Below are positions 32,409 to 42,420 of a DNA stretch of 64,000 nucleotides, in pieces. Within the stretch, counting starts at the first letter, position 1, and the number at the start of each line of letters is the position of its first letter. Both the position numbers and the translations under genes were made by a program. The DNA is from Roridomyces roridus (lineage: Eukaryota; Basidiomycota; Agaricomycetes; Agaricales; Mycenaceae): positions 35,583 through 99,582 of the forward strand of contig JARKIF010000124.1 in the NCBI GenBank assembly GCA_029378245.1, in the 5' to 3' direction. The notes under the pieces are model-generated. The model had not been told where the DNA came from and made no database searches. It worked only from the letters and a program-made list of their open reading frames with translations.

Positions 32409-32813
32409 ATGCGCTTCCCCACTGCCCTCGCGTCTTTCGCCCTTTTTGCAGCCACTGCCTCGGCGAGCGTCACCCCCGCTATACCCTCTGTCTTCCGCCG
32501 CTAGTTTCCCGGTTCGTCCCATTTCATCTGTCTGTCATCAGCAAGTACTGATCATTTGCTCCAGCCTGTGCCGGCGAGTGTATCGCCCACCCCAACACGG
32601 GTGGCTGCTCCGCGAGCGACGACACTTGCCTGTGCAAGAACAGCGTGTTCGTCCAGTCCACGTTCCAGTGCATCGAAAGCACCTGCCAGGGCGCCGACCT
32701 CGCCAACGCCATCCAGACTTTTAAAAACATCTGCGCCGCTGTCGTACGTCTCCATTAATTGACCGTGGCGGACAAAAATGAATTAGTTTTAGGGTGTGCC
32801 TGTATCGCCCTAG
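32409..32813 (+). pseudogene. Secreted CFEM-domain protein with a nonsense codon
   Basis: ATG 32409 opens a signal peptide (MRFPTALASFALFAATASA). The CFEM core follows (ACAGECIAHPNTGGCSASDD, then TCLCKNSVF, QCIESTCQ, ICAAV), with the family's eight cysteines. A 53-bp intron lies at 32512-32564 (GTTCGT...CTCCAG). Just before it, exon 1 reads SVFRR-TAG-FPACA, where relatives usually have SVFRRQFPACA; so a CAG to TAG change at 32502 truncates it. A second GTACGT donor at 32744 with an acceptor at 32792 would give a short end (GVPVSP), though this region resembles transposon sequence at 40600. CFEM proteins are secreted or GPI-anchored, with roles in heme uptake or as effectors. Confidence 0.7.
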
Positions 32814-33342
32814 TCTCTGAGAATTAGACGCTATATAGCTTCGAATTCAACCCGTACCTCGTTACTATATAGTATCGCCCAATGTTGTCGATTGATATAT
32901 TTCTTTTGGAAAGCGAACAGGTCCAACGGGCAGGGTAACTCAGATGGTCTGCATTCAAATTGAAATATTGCCCAGTCAATGTTGAGGCGTTGAGGCGGCA
33001 AGAAGAAAAGGTGTCATCTGCGGCTTATCCGAAGTCGATTGCAACTACAACTTCACAAAGGGTCTCGTGTTTTAAAATCACAAAAACCAATCTCCACAAC
33101 CATGCTGATGTATTCTTGAACAGCCTCACTTGAGAAGACAGCAGACGACGTTCACCTCCGAGAAACCAAGTTGTCATCTATAATTTTTTTTTTTCAACCT
33201 TCCTCCTCGCCTTAGTCGGAGAAGCAGTTGGACGTATACGCGCCACAAGTTAACGCCCGCCAAAACGGCTTGAATATAAGGGTGATATTGGTCCGCAGCG
33301 GTTTCCTAGAATCAACCATCGTATTAATAATCCCATGCACTC
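32814..33342. other. Intergenic, no gene seen
   Basis: AT-rich sequence between the CFEM gene and the 3' end of the minus-strand F-box pseudogene. It includes a homopolymer T run near 33185. Nothing recognisable. Confidence 0.4.
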
Positions 33343-34076
33343 TCAAAAGCTCCACAAGCACCCCCAAAATTCCCGCCGAAACAAGCTCGCGGATAGCCTG
33401 AAAGTCGGGAGCGTCTCTTGACGGGTACGTTTCCAAAGCACAATATTTTGCAGGGCCGTGGACACGTTTTCCACGTGTTCCTCTTGTGGGTGCACGGTTA
33501 CGGTCCTCAAAGACGGCCAAGGAACCGAATGAGGACCTAGGAGGTCGAAGAGGATTTTTGTTGTGAAGCATTCGTTTATGAGAGCTAGAGAGGAGACGGC
33601 GGGGAAGAGCTGTGGGGGAGGTGACGATATGGGTTGGTAACGAGCGTATTGGTTTTCGAAGCCGTCGCAGTTACACTCCGTTAGGTGGGTGAACGCAAGT
33701 GAGGTCAACACTGGGAATGTCAAGTTCGCGGACCGATTGGCGCTGTGTCGCGTTGAATAGCATGGCAATCTGGTCGCCGTGAGCGCCGGTGATATCAAAA
33801 TGAGTGAGGCGGGGCGTGTCGAAGCGAGCGAGAGCGATTAAAAGTGCCGGGGTACCATAGCAGCCTCGAATTCAAGATGGAGACGAGTGAGAGACTTGAA
33901 AGTGATCCCACCGCCGAACGTGTAGATGTAACACCTAGTGCACCTCCGGATTGCTGACTAATGGTCCTCGATGGTCCCATTAGATGTTGGTTTGATGGGG
34001 CCTTAGAGGTCCATGGCGGAGGTATGTAATGGCAGCAATGGCTCAGGGGGGCTATTTTGTATGCCGGGCTTTACTG

Positions 34077-35019
34077 GACAAAACCCCAGTTGGAGTGAGT
34101 GGCCACGCATGGACACGCATGCAACCGCGTTTCGATGCGTGGCAGTGCGCTGCAAGTGCATTTCAACTCACTCTGAACGCATTTTCTTGACTCACCGCTC
34201 TTTGCCTACGGTGCTTTGCTTGCTCGCCCAACTCGTTTGAAATGCACTCCCACTCGTTGTCCACTCACTTTTCCAAACGCACTCAACTGCACTCTGCACT
34301 CATGTTCCACTCGTTTCAACTTCTTCCAAACAACATGATTTTCAAACCGCTTTCGGACCAATTTGCACTTGGTAAATAAATTACAAAAAGATTCCCTTGG
34401 TGGCTGTCTCAGATCTCCTTGGTGGCTCCACAAAACCTTCATGATTCAGAGTAGACACTCTGAACGTCCTGCCCACGTGAGAACCGCGCCGCTCACCGCA
34501 GACCTCGCCGTTGTTCCGCTTGTAACCCGCTGCGAAGACCCTCATTTTGCCAGCCACCCACCCAGAGTTATTACAGATCCCATGGAATATGATGCCGAAG
34601 GTGCTTCACATACTACATACACTCCCCCATTCTCGCTTCTCAGACTTCACTCCCACCCAGGTCCACCCGAGCGGCCGCTTACGCCTCCCAGAACTGGATA
34701 TCATTTTCTTCCAGATCTCAGGAAAGCAGACGCCGTCTTCTTTGGGCATTTTGATTTTGATTTGGCTCCAAATTGGGCGATAGAAATGCTGGAAACCATA
34801 TATGGTGATGGATGATGGGCAACGCATGGAAACACGTTTGGTTGATGCAATCAGTTTTGGAAAGACAAAGCATTTATAATTGCCTGATGCGTGGCCAACG
34901 TGATCCGGATGATCTCAAACTGCACTTCAGACGCGTGGGCACTCACTTCCAACGCGCCTCCACGCGTCCCACGCGTTGCCACGCATTGTCACGCACTTCC
35001 AACTGGGTTTTGTCCAATA
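34077..35019. mobile_element. Nested inverted-repeat element
   Basis: The left arm starts tggacaaaaccccagttgga and the right arm ends tccaactgggttttgtcca. Both arms continue with related cacgcat/atgcgtg-rich sequence for 100 bp or more. No target duplication was established. It sits inside the 3.9-kb element and has no gene. Confidence 0.55.
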
Positions 35020-35366
35020 ACGACCGCCATAATTTTGGGCTACATCCGACAGCCATCGGAGCCTCCGCCGGCAGCCGCAGAGACCGTCGCCGCCGGCGGG
35101 ACCATTGTCCAGGCCTGCCCTTGGGTTACAGAGCGTGTTGTGCACCTCTGTTTCAAAAGCATTGGCTCGGGGGCAGTGGGAAGAAGGCAAGAGGATGGTT
35201 TTGGCGTGCGCTAGGTCCTTCACCTGCGAGCGGGTTAGCGTGCAGGCCGTAAATCGGGATTGGGGTCGCTATCCACGCCGCGCCGCGCACTCATTAGGGT
35301 CAGGCGCTGTATTGGACAAGGCGGGAGGGCATGCCATGGAACACAGATTTCGATGTGCGGCGGCGG

Positions 35367-35428
35367 GACCTCTGCAGCCTCCGCTCGCAGGGCCCTGGTT
35401 CCAGCTGCGAGCGGAGGCTGCAGAGGTC
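35367..35428. repeat. Perfect 24-bp hairpin
   Basis: The left arm 35367-35390 (gacctctgcagcctccgctc and on to cgcag) is the exact reverse complement of 35405-35428, around a 14-nt loop. It lies in the middle of the 3.9-kb element and ends in the element's recurring gcggagg motif. Confidence 0.75.
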
Positions 35429-37214
35429 CTGGTTACCAGGGTTATACTTAATATCCACCATGCATTTGTACTCGTGAGGAGCGTATTATGTACTGCATAG
35501 GCCATGGAACGACCGCAGGGGCACGGTTTGAGCAGGAAATAGCACCCTAGTATTGTGCTGGTTGAAGGAATGCTGATACGTTGGGCCATGGGCTTTCCAC
35601 TTGATGTGTGGGGTTGTAGATGCGCGGAGATGTCAATGAGGCAGGCTGTAGCTCAGCGCCGAGTTGAGAGTTAGAGCCCTGAGCAGCAGCCTACGCACCT
35701 TCGCCTCTGCCATCGGCACCTCCGCCACCTCCAACATATGTAACAGCGCCTTATACTTAGATCTAAGAGTCTCAGTGAATTGAATTCCAGAGGGTCTACC
35801 ATAGATATCTTGCAGGCATGTTGACAAACTCAGACTGGATCACAAGTGGACTGAGTGGGAGTGGCAAACTTGAAGCGAGCGGAGGTGGCGATGGTGGCGG
35901 GTGCAAAGTTCAACCAATGGTTGATCATCAACTCCTCATATGTTCCTGCACCACCACCATGTCTTTTTAGCACAAATAGAGTAATTTCTCGTCTATTACC
36001 GGCTCCTGGCCATACTCTAGCTCATGGAGATCCATCTTATAGATATTACCAAGAAACAAGAAAATCTCTAACCTTCGGGTGCTCTGCCAATGCGCTTGAA
36101 CTCGCTCGTGACGCTGAATTCCAGCATTCAAAGACCCCTAGAGGATCCTGTGTCAAATTGGGAGCCAAGAATCCGCATTTTCGCACATTTTGGAGATTTG
36201 TATAATTGGCGGAGGTATGTTTTGTTCAAGCTCTCCCGGAGCACAGAACAAGCTAGGATGGAATTTCTGCATTCAAAGAGATGAATGGATTGTACATGAG
36301 CGAAATTGGAGGAGCAAAAAATATTTCTGGGATTGTATAATACAGGTAGAGTGCTTGAACACAAAATGCAACTGCGAACTAGTGGGCTTCCCGGTTCAAA
36401 GACCACATTTCACCAATATAACAAGAAACAGCCCTTGTAATTAACCAGGCAACCCCGGGCGGCCTACCTGGTGTTATCGTAGCTTGTTCCGAGGTCAAAT
36501 GCCTTCGAGAAGCATCTTATCGAGAGAAATCAAGATGATCCTTGTTTTATTCACCTGCTGATTGGCTGATCAAAGATCTGCGAGAAGGGTTCCGATGCTG
36601 TGTGATTGACAGCGCTGCCTTCTCTTCACCACCACCACCACCGCCCGAGGTCACCTGGAATCCAATCCACATGGCCATGAATTTCATATCCCATTCATCC
36701 TCGATCTTGCCTTGCAGTAGACTGTCTCTCAACTTCCCCTAACCTCCGCCAATGATCATGATTCCCAACACCTCTGGTCCTCTGCCACTCCGCCTCCGGC
36801 CCTCCGCCGCGCCGGATTGAACTCCGGAGCCTATCCTTTGATTATTTCTGCACGATGTTCCTGCAGACCAGTACACCCTGTCACCAAGTTGCCTTGTCTC
36901 AGACTCTCAGATTTGCCAGTGCCACGAATGTTCACACTTCGAAGGCAGGCTGTGCGCGGAGGTGGCGGAGGTATGTGAATCATGGTGAGCATTTGCGATC
37001 TGGTGCATTTCAAAGATTCGCTGACATCCATTCTATGCAGGAGCTAATCCAGAAGTAGCTGAATGATGTAACCGAAACTACTTACCAGTCAATGACATTG
37101 TGTACCGTGGACGCAATTCCTTGCTAGCAGTGCGACCGCCCTGGTTTCGCCTTTGCCTTTGCCCATTCAGACTCCGACCCAACGCCTGTACACCAACCCA
37201 CTATTGAGCTTCAA

Positions 37215-37530
37215 GCTACCTCCGCTCGTGGGCGGAGGTTCCACTGTAGGTTAAAACTGCCCTCCTGCTGCCCTGGCACTACTGCAGCACCAGACCCACC
37301 TCTCACAAGTACGTGTATACGGGGCATACTTGCAGTTTCAACACCGGTTTGAATGCTACCTCTCACTCGCGGGCGGAGGTCGGGCCACAGATAAAAACAC
37401 TGTGTTCCCCCGCCCTCCTGCCATCTCCAATACAACACCCGACTTACATTTAACAAGTCCACCCCGGGAGTACACAGTGATCGCCAATTTCGGCCTGCAT
37501 GTCACCCCACTCGCAGGCGGAGGTCCTGCT
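37215..37530. repeat. Degenerate tandem repeat with gcggaggt cores
   Basis: Three diverged units follow each other with cores at about 37231 (ctcgtgggcggaggt), 37371 (ctcgcgggcggaggt) and 37511 (ctcgcaggcggaggt), a period near 140 bp. They lie near the right end of the 3.9-kb element, so they may be subterminal repeats. Confidence 0.5.
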
Positions 37531-38250
37531 AAACCACGCCTCCCAGCTGCCTATCGCTCTCTTCCCGCTACACCCAAGCTACAGCCGAGTCGCTGTGTGC
37601 GTTGCATATGCGTACAATGCACATTGACCCCTAGGGCAGGCCTAGGTGATGCTCCTGCCCCCGGCAGCGATACCTGCGGCGCCTGGCGGAGGCTCAGTGG
37701 GTGTCGGATGAAGCCCGAAATAGCTACCTGCGCCATAGCCGCCGTTACATACCTCCGCCGGGGACCTCCAAGGCCCCATCAAAGCAACACATAATGGGAC
37801 CATCGAGGTCCATTAGTCAGCAATCCGGAGGTACACTAGGTGAGATGTAATCCTTCAAGTGGATGTACAAGTGAGTCAGCGAGGGTAGGCGCGTTGTCAC
37901 GCTGAGGAACATTCCGCCTTGTCGTTGCTGTCCAGGAAACTACCGGACTTGAGTTTGAGATGCGCCGGGGCAGCCGTCCACGGAGGCAGGGCGCGAAGGG
38001 CGCATCTCTTCAACTCGAGGGACCTAAATTGGGTCCCAATTTGCGAGGGTAAATCAATGGGTGTCGGAACCTCCCCGCCGATGTCTTCGATTCGGAGGTG
38101 CTGAATGGAGGCGTCTCTGTAGCGGAGGCCATGGGAGGAGAAAGCAAGAGCTGGAATAATAACTTAACGTAAGTTACAGTGACAGGATCCATCAAATCCG
38201 AGTCGTATCTCTCTCGCTACCTCTTCCACTGTTCTTCAAGTTGCTTGCGC

Positions 38251-39108
38251 ATGTCACCCACCTCTCCACCGCCTGTACTCCTTCTCCCAGACGACCTTGT
38301 CATCGAGATCGCGGCCGCGAAACCCCAGAGATTGCTCACTCCAGAGCCTCCGTCGGAATGGGTTTTGTCGCATGTCTGCCGCCGTTTTCGACGCGTAGTG
38401 ACAGGCGCATGTACTCTATGGACCCGAGTGGTGGTCGACCTATGTTGCGACGCCTCCGCAGAGCTCTCACGACTCTATCTCGAACGGTCGGTTGCGAGGT
38501 GACTCTGCGCGCCATGGACGGCCTCCAGACGCTGAAGGGCCTCCAATATCCCAGCCCCCATATCGCTCGCATTTCGCGATTGACCATCGTTGTCGATTCA
38601 CACCAAGCTTTGGACACTATTCTCCACCCATTCCGAAATATCGTTATGCCTTCCTTGGAGCGCCTCGAGATCGAAAGCGGCTACAGTATCGACCAGTTGG
38701 ATTTGTCCCCGCACAATTTGCCAAATAATACCTCCCTATAAATGACCCGCTGCACTCCTTTCTTTGCCGCCACCTCAATCGATAGTTGCTCTGACCCACC
38801 TCCAGTTGAGCAAAACTTCGACCCATACGCGAGGACTCGGAAAATTTCCAATTAATAACCGCGCAACTCCTGGTTCATCTCTATCCCGATGTGTCCAGAG
38901 TCACCTGTGGATCGGGCAACGGCATAGTCTCGCAGACTCGCAGTCTCTGACCCGTCTTGACCTGATATTCGACGAGACCGTAAGAGATTGCTTGCCGAAT
39001 GAACTCGCTTCCTTTGACACACCCCATCTCAGCCACTATTGCAATTTGCACTCATGGAGACCAGCTCGCCTTTCTTTTCAACTCCACCCGAGCTTCCCTG
39101 GCCTGACT
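38251..39108 (+). pseudogene. F-box/LRR pseudogene (family A), 3' truncated
   Basis: It starts at ATG 38251 (MSPTSPPPVLLLPDDLVIEIA) with an intact F-box through TLWTRVVVDL. Near 38500 a small deletion shifts the frame (ERSVAR then stop, while CEVTLRAM continues in another frame). A TAA lies at the NITSL-MTRC block (about 38740). Later LRR blocks (LTRLDLIFDETVRDCLPNEL, FPGLTHC) are in yet other frames. The sequence ends abruptly at 39108 at the CACTA-like element. Confidence 0.75.
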
Positions 39109-39732
39109 CACTGTGAAAAACGGAAGGCGCGAATTTCGCACTAGCTCACAGCGAATTTCGCATTTCACCCCATTTTGCGGCGAAGTAATTTTTTCACGGT
39201 GTGGGGCGAAAATGTCAGGTCACCCCATTGTCGGGTGAAATGAGATTTCACCGTACCTCTGGAGCGAAATTCACCCAATATTCAAAGTACGTCAATTGCG
39301 TGTATTAATCAAATCTGCCCTCTACGATCACCACTGTTCTGACCACGGTGTCAGAGAGCAAGCTAGATGAGGAGGTTAGCAAGAAGAGGGACGGGGCGAG
39401 TGTGGAGTTGGTGAGAGTTCGTGGAGTAAGTACTTAAAATGAAGTCATTTGATCGAATGTCACATACGTCACGCTACTCCACTCTTTGCTCTTACTCCCA
39501 TCTCCGCGACCATGCCCTCTCTCCATTCTCACCTGCACACGCAGCCAGACCACTCTCTCCCAACCTAGGTGTCTGCTTGAGCCCAGCATGTCCTGCCCAG
39601 GTCTGCCACGCAAGCTCTTTTGCGGCAGAGGCCGGGCCGGCTTAACGGAACTTGGAAGTGCCTCAAGCGATGCCCAAACAGGGACTGGCTGACCGTCAAT
39701 CGCCACGGGGACGCAGAGGACATTCGGGAACT

Positions 39733-41489
39733 AAGATAGAGGGCGTGAGATCCCCGCACCCTTACATAAGCAGCCATCACCGCCAACCCGCAGCTGAAAT
39801 GGGAGGGTCCTGCCGGCACTTCAGGGTCATTTTCTCAATACAATATATAGTATAGACCTGTATCTTCACTTCCTATTGACCAGATCCCTGAAAGATGAAA
39901 AATTGGGGGAGTTGATAGGGCCACAATATTTTCGACTTTTTTGTGTTTCTACCCCATTTTCAAGGCCACTGGAGCATTTTCGATGAAATTCATGTCGCGA
40001 ATTTTGCCGCTGCACAGCCACCACGTGACCACCGGATCACTCGAACCGCTGTCAGCAAGCAGCTTACATGAGGCTTTGATGGGCTTCAAGGGTTGTGGAG
40101 ATGGCCTGCTGGCACAGTGCCCGGGATTCAAATGCGAAGCTGGAAAGACTGATTGCTGCTGCAGAAGAATTCTTTTTTTCCAACCTGATTTTATCAACCA
40201 GAAGCCGGCTCTTCAGGAACTTGTTGAGAGCCGTGGCCACATCTGTGACTTCTATCCAAAATACCACTGTGAACTCAACTTCATTGAAATGTACTGGGGG
40301 GCTGCCAAGTACCGCTACCGGACAACCTCCAGAACTACAAACATGGAGGAGATGGAGAACAATGTCAAGAACTGTCTGGATGATGTTGAACGGCTCTCAA
40401 TTATTTGGTGAGTGCTTTGTGAGTTTAGTTTGAAAGAGTTCCATTAACCCCAGCAGTTGTGCCAATCGTTCAGCCCGTTTCATTTCGGCATATGCACATG
40501 GCTTGACAGTCGGAGATCTCACCTATGTCAATCGGAAGTACAAGGGGCATCGTATCTTGCCGCCCTCAATGATTGCAGAGATTAAGGCCTTTATTATGAT
40601 TGACCGCGGTGGACAAAAATCATTTAGTTTTTTCCGGGCCTGTTTTTTTGGTCTCATGTTGTAGATTGATGTATATCTTTGAAGATCTACATCTTTCTAC
40701 ATAAATCCCCAAATTTGGGGTCCTTTTTTTGTGCAGCTGTACATTTTTTCAGTGAGACATCAGAGAAACACATAGATCTGTGTAGATCGAGTGGTTCCGT
40801 GGAAACACACAGATCTTCAAAGATCATCATTGTGTGTCTTTTTTTTTGCTGAGGGCCTCTTTATTTTGTAATATCCCAATGTTGGCCGGACTCTGCATCA
40901 GGCCGATGTGATGCCCGATGCCCGGCATCACGGCTTCTAGAAGCTGCCCTTCTTTCTTGATGTTTACATCAACCTGCCGGGGACATCCATCAGAAAATCA
41001 AAGGCATCTGGTTGCCGGCTCGGCAATTGGGGAAAAAAAAAGAGACATCAGGATGTAGATCCACACCTGCTAGTCTTTTTTCCCCTTCACTGACCTTTTT
41101 TTGTTTGAATGACATCCAAAAAAAAAGACATCAGAAATAAAAAAGAGGGATCATCTTTGAAGATCTTTGAAGATCTTTGATCACTACGTCATTTTTTCTG
41201 TGATGGCTGGCAAAACATGTAGATTCATGGAAATCTATGAAGATCTCTGCTCTGGCTGCACAAAAATGCCACCATCCAGAACAGGACACCATTTTTGTCC
41301 ACCCTGGACAGTCAAACTTTATAGCAGTCCATACATAGTCAGATTAGGTCCACTTAGTACTTTTCAATCGTTCTGGCTGTCCCAAACCCATTTCTGAACT
41401 TTTATTTTTTTCCGAACCTCAGATTTTGCCGTGGGAAAATTACATAACGCTGCTTATATAAGGTGCGGAGATCTCACGCCCTCTATCTT
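39733..41489. mobile_element. DDE-type transposon nested in CACTA copy 1
   Basis: Comparison with copy 2 defines the insert. Its ends are inverted: AGATAGAGGGCGTGAGATC at the left, GATCTCACGCCCTCTATCT at the right, and similarity extends about 40 bp to taagcagc. Copy 2 has ten extra bases (cgtggtgcgt) at the empty site. The insert carries the C-terminal part of a transposase (next entry). It also holds an internal inverted pair (ggtggacaaaaat near 40610 and atttttgtccacc near 41290). Confidence 0.7.
40020..40620 (+). pseudogene. DDE transposase C-terminal fragment
   Basis: The peptide shows QCPGFKCEAGKTDCCCRRIL, FFQPDFINQKPALQELV and YPKYHCELNFIEMYWGAAK, which carries the catalytic Glu. After a 50-bp or so intron (about 40410-40460) follow ARFISAYAHGLTVG and RKYKGHRILPP. 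It is the same family as the transposase at 3626-6989 but clearly diverged. The first two catalytic Asp regions are missing, so it is an internally deleted copy. Confidence 0.7.
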
Positions 41490-42420
41490 GCTTCTTTTCC
41501 CTTCCATGCCTCACATTGACACGAGGTATCTGCAGCTGCTCCCTCGCACTAGGGCGAGCCTAACACAGCGGAGAGCTCCAAATCCGCTCCCGACTTACAT
41601 ACGCGCAATCCTTTGGGCGACGAACGATCACCAAAAGTCGAACGATGTGTGCGTGTACCGTCTGATTCTATTTCGTTGCCGTTGTCCTCATTCTTCGAAT
41701 GCGCAACACTCTCGTGCCATGCCGTGCGTCCATTCTCGCTATCAAGTTTCCCGTCCGTTCTCACAGTCAAGCCCAGATCGAGGACACCCGCCACCCGTCG
41801 ACGAGTGTGAATGGCGATGTCGAAGAAGCTGCTTTCAGACGGCGCGGCGCACTAACTCCTGGTGTGTTTAGCCATCTATCTCTCCTGTGAATCTCACCGT
41901 TGGTCAGCGCACTGGCCTGATTTGTCGCCCTTGCCCCCCGCTCGTCATTCTCCTCCCGTACGTGCTTCCGAACCTTCATCTACACATTGACTGACTCTCG
42001 ATTGCCAAGGCCCAAGACCGGTTTCCTCAATTGACCCCAGAGCCTCCGCCTGCTCATTCTGGGCTGGGGATGCTTGAACTATCACTGCGCGACGCGCAGC
42101 CACGTACCAGTAGCTTTTTTGTAGTATTCACATGAATTCAAGTGATTTTCACCATATTCTCTCAATGAAATATGAGTTGTTAGCGTGTGGTATTGTCCCG
42201 CAATCCTGGTGATACTCAAGTCGAAAGTGAGAGAAATTCACCAAGAGTTGGGGTGAACAGGTATAGTGAAAAACTCAGTTTTGTACGTGAACATTCACCA
42301 TTGATTTTCCCGGTGAAATTCCCTTGTTTTGAGTGAATTTCACTGCATTACCGGGCGAATTTCTCGTCCTTTCAAGGTGAAAAATCCCCGCGAATTTCAC
42401 TCATTCTGTGGTCCTCAGTG

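Larger units (their letters stand above)
33932..37842. mobile_element. 3.9-kb element with ~120-bp inverted repeats
   Basis: The termini are CACCTAGTGCACCTCCGG at the left and, read inward from the right, CACCTAGTGTACCTCCGG. The inverted similarity runs for about 120 bp (gctgactaatgg, gatggtcccatta, tttgatggggcctt, ggcggaggtatgtaa). An 8-bp target duplication AGATGTAA flanks it exactly (33924-33931 and 37843-37850), as for hAT-type elements. No transposase is recognised inside. The interior contains a nested inverted-repeat element (34077-35019), a strong hairpin (35367-35428), and gcggaggt motifs throughout. Confidence 0.8.
33343..38130 (-). pseudogene. F-box/LRR gene interrupted by a 3.9-kb element
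   Basis: On the minus strand the LRR section is found in 38130-37851 (SIQHLRIEDIGGE, FRSLELKRCALRALPPW, TRLPSLTHLYIHLKDYI), with one frame change near 37910. It resumes beyond the element at 33931 (YTFGGGITFKSLTRLHLEFE). The C-terminal part is 33798-33343 (LTFPVLTSLAFTHLTECNC, VPWPSLRTVTVHPQ, LWKRTRQETLPTFRLSASLF). The F-box itself is missing at the right end, so the gene was already truncated. The last residues read RREFWGCLWSF instead of the family's REFWAENG ending. The several lesions besides the insertion show an old pseudogene. Confidence 0.7.
39109..42420. mobile_element. CACTA-like element copy 1 (with nested insertion)
   Basis: It begins CACTGTGAAAAACGGAAGG and ends TGTGGTCCTCAGTG, so the outermost CACTG is inverted. 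Apart from a nested 1.76-kb insertion it matches copy 2 (48412-49977) closely over its whole length. Sub-terminal gcgaatttc and gtgaaatt motifs recur. The flanks do not form a 3-bp duplication. The left flank is the middle of one F-box/LRR gene and the right flank the F-box of another, so the two ends probably come from different insertions. No transposase of its own is seen; it is non-autonomous. Confidence 0.75.

Noticed and set aside
34363..34815. 150-codon frame inside the 3.9-kb element as a transposase
   Set aside because: No DDE-like or zinc-finger pattern and it spans a nested inverted-repeat element.
39434..39706. 90-residue minus-strand frame, identical at 48737-49009, as a conserved gene
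   Set aside because: Identity is explained by the two copies of the CACTA-like element; composition and position give no sign of coding.
40598..41330. ggtggacaaaaat inverted pair as the ends of a separate complete element
   Set aside because: No target duplication was seen and the pair lies within the better supported 39733-41489 element; kept only as an internal feature.
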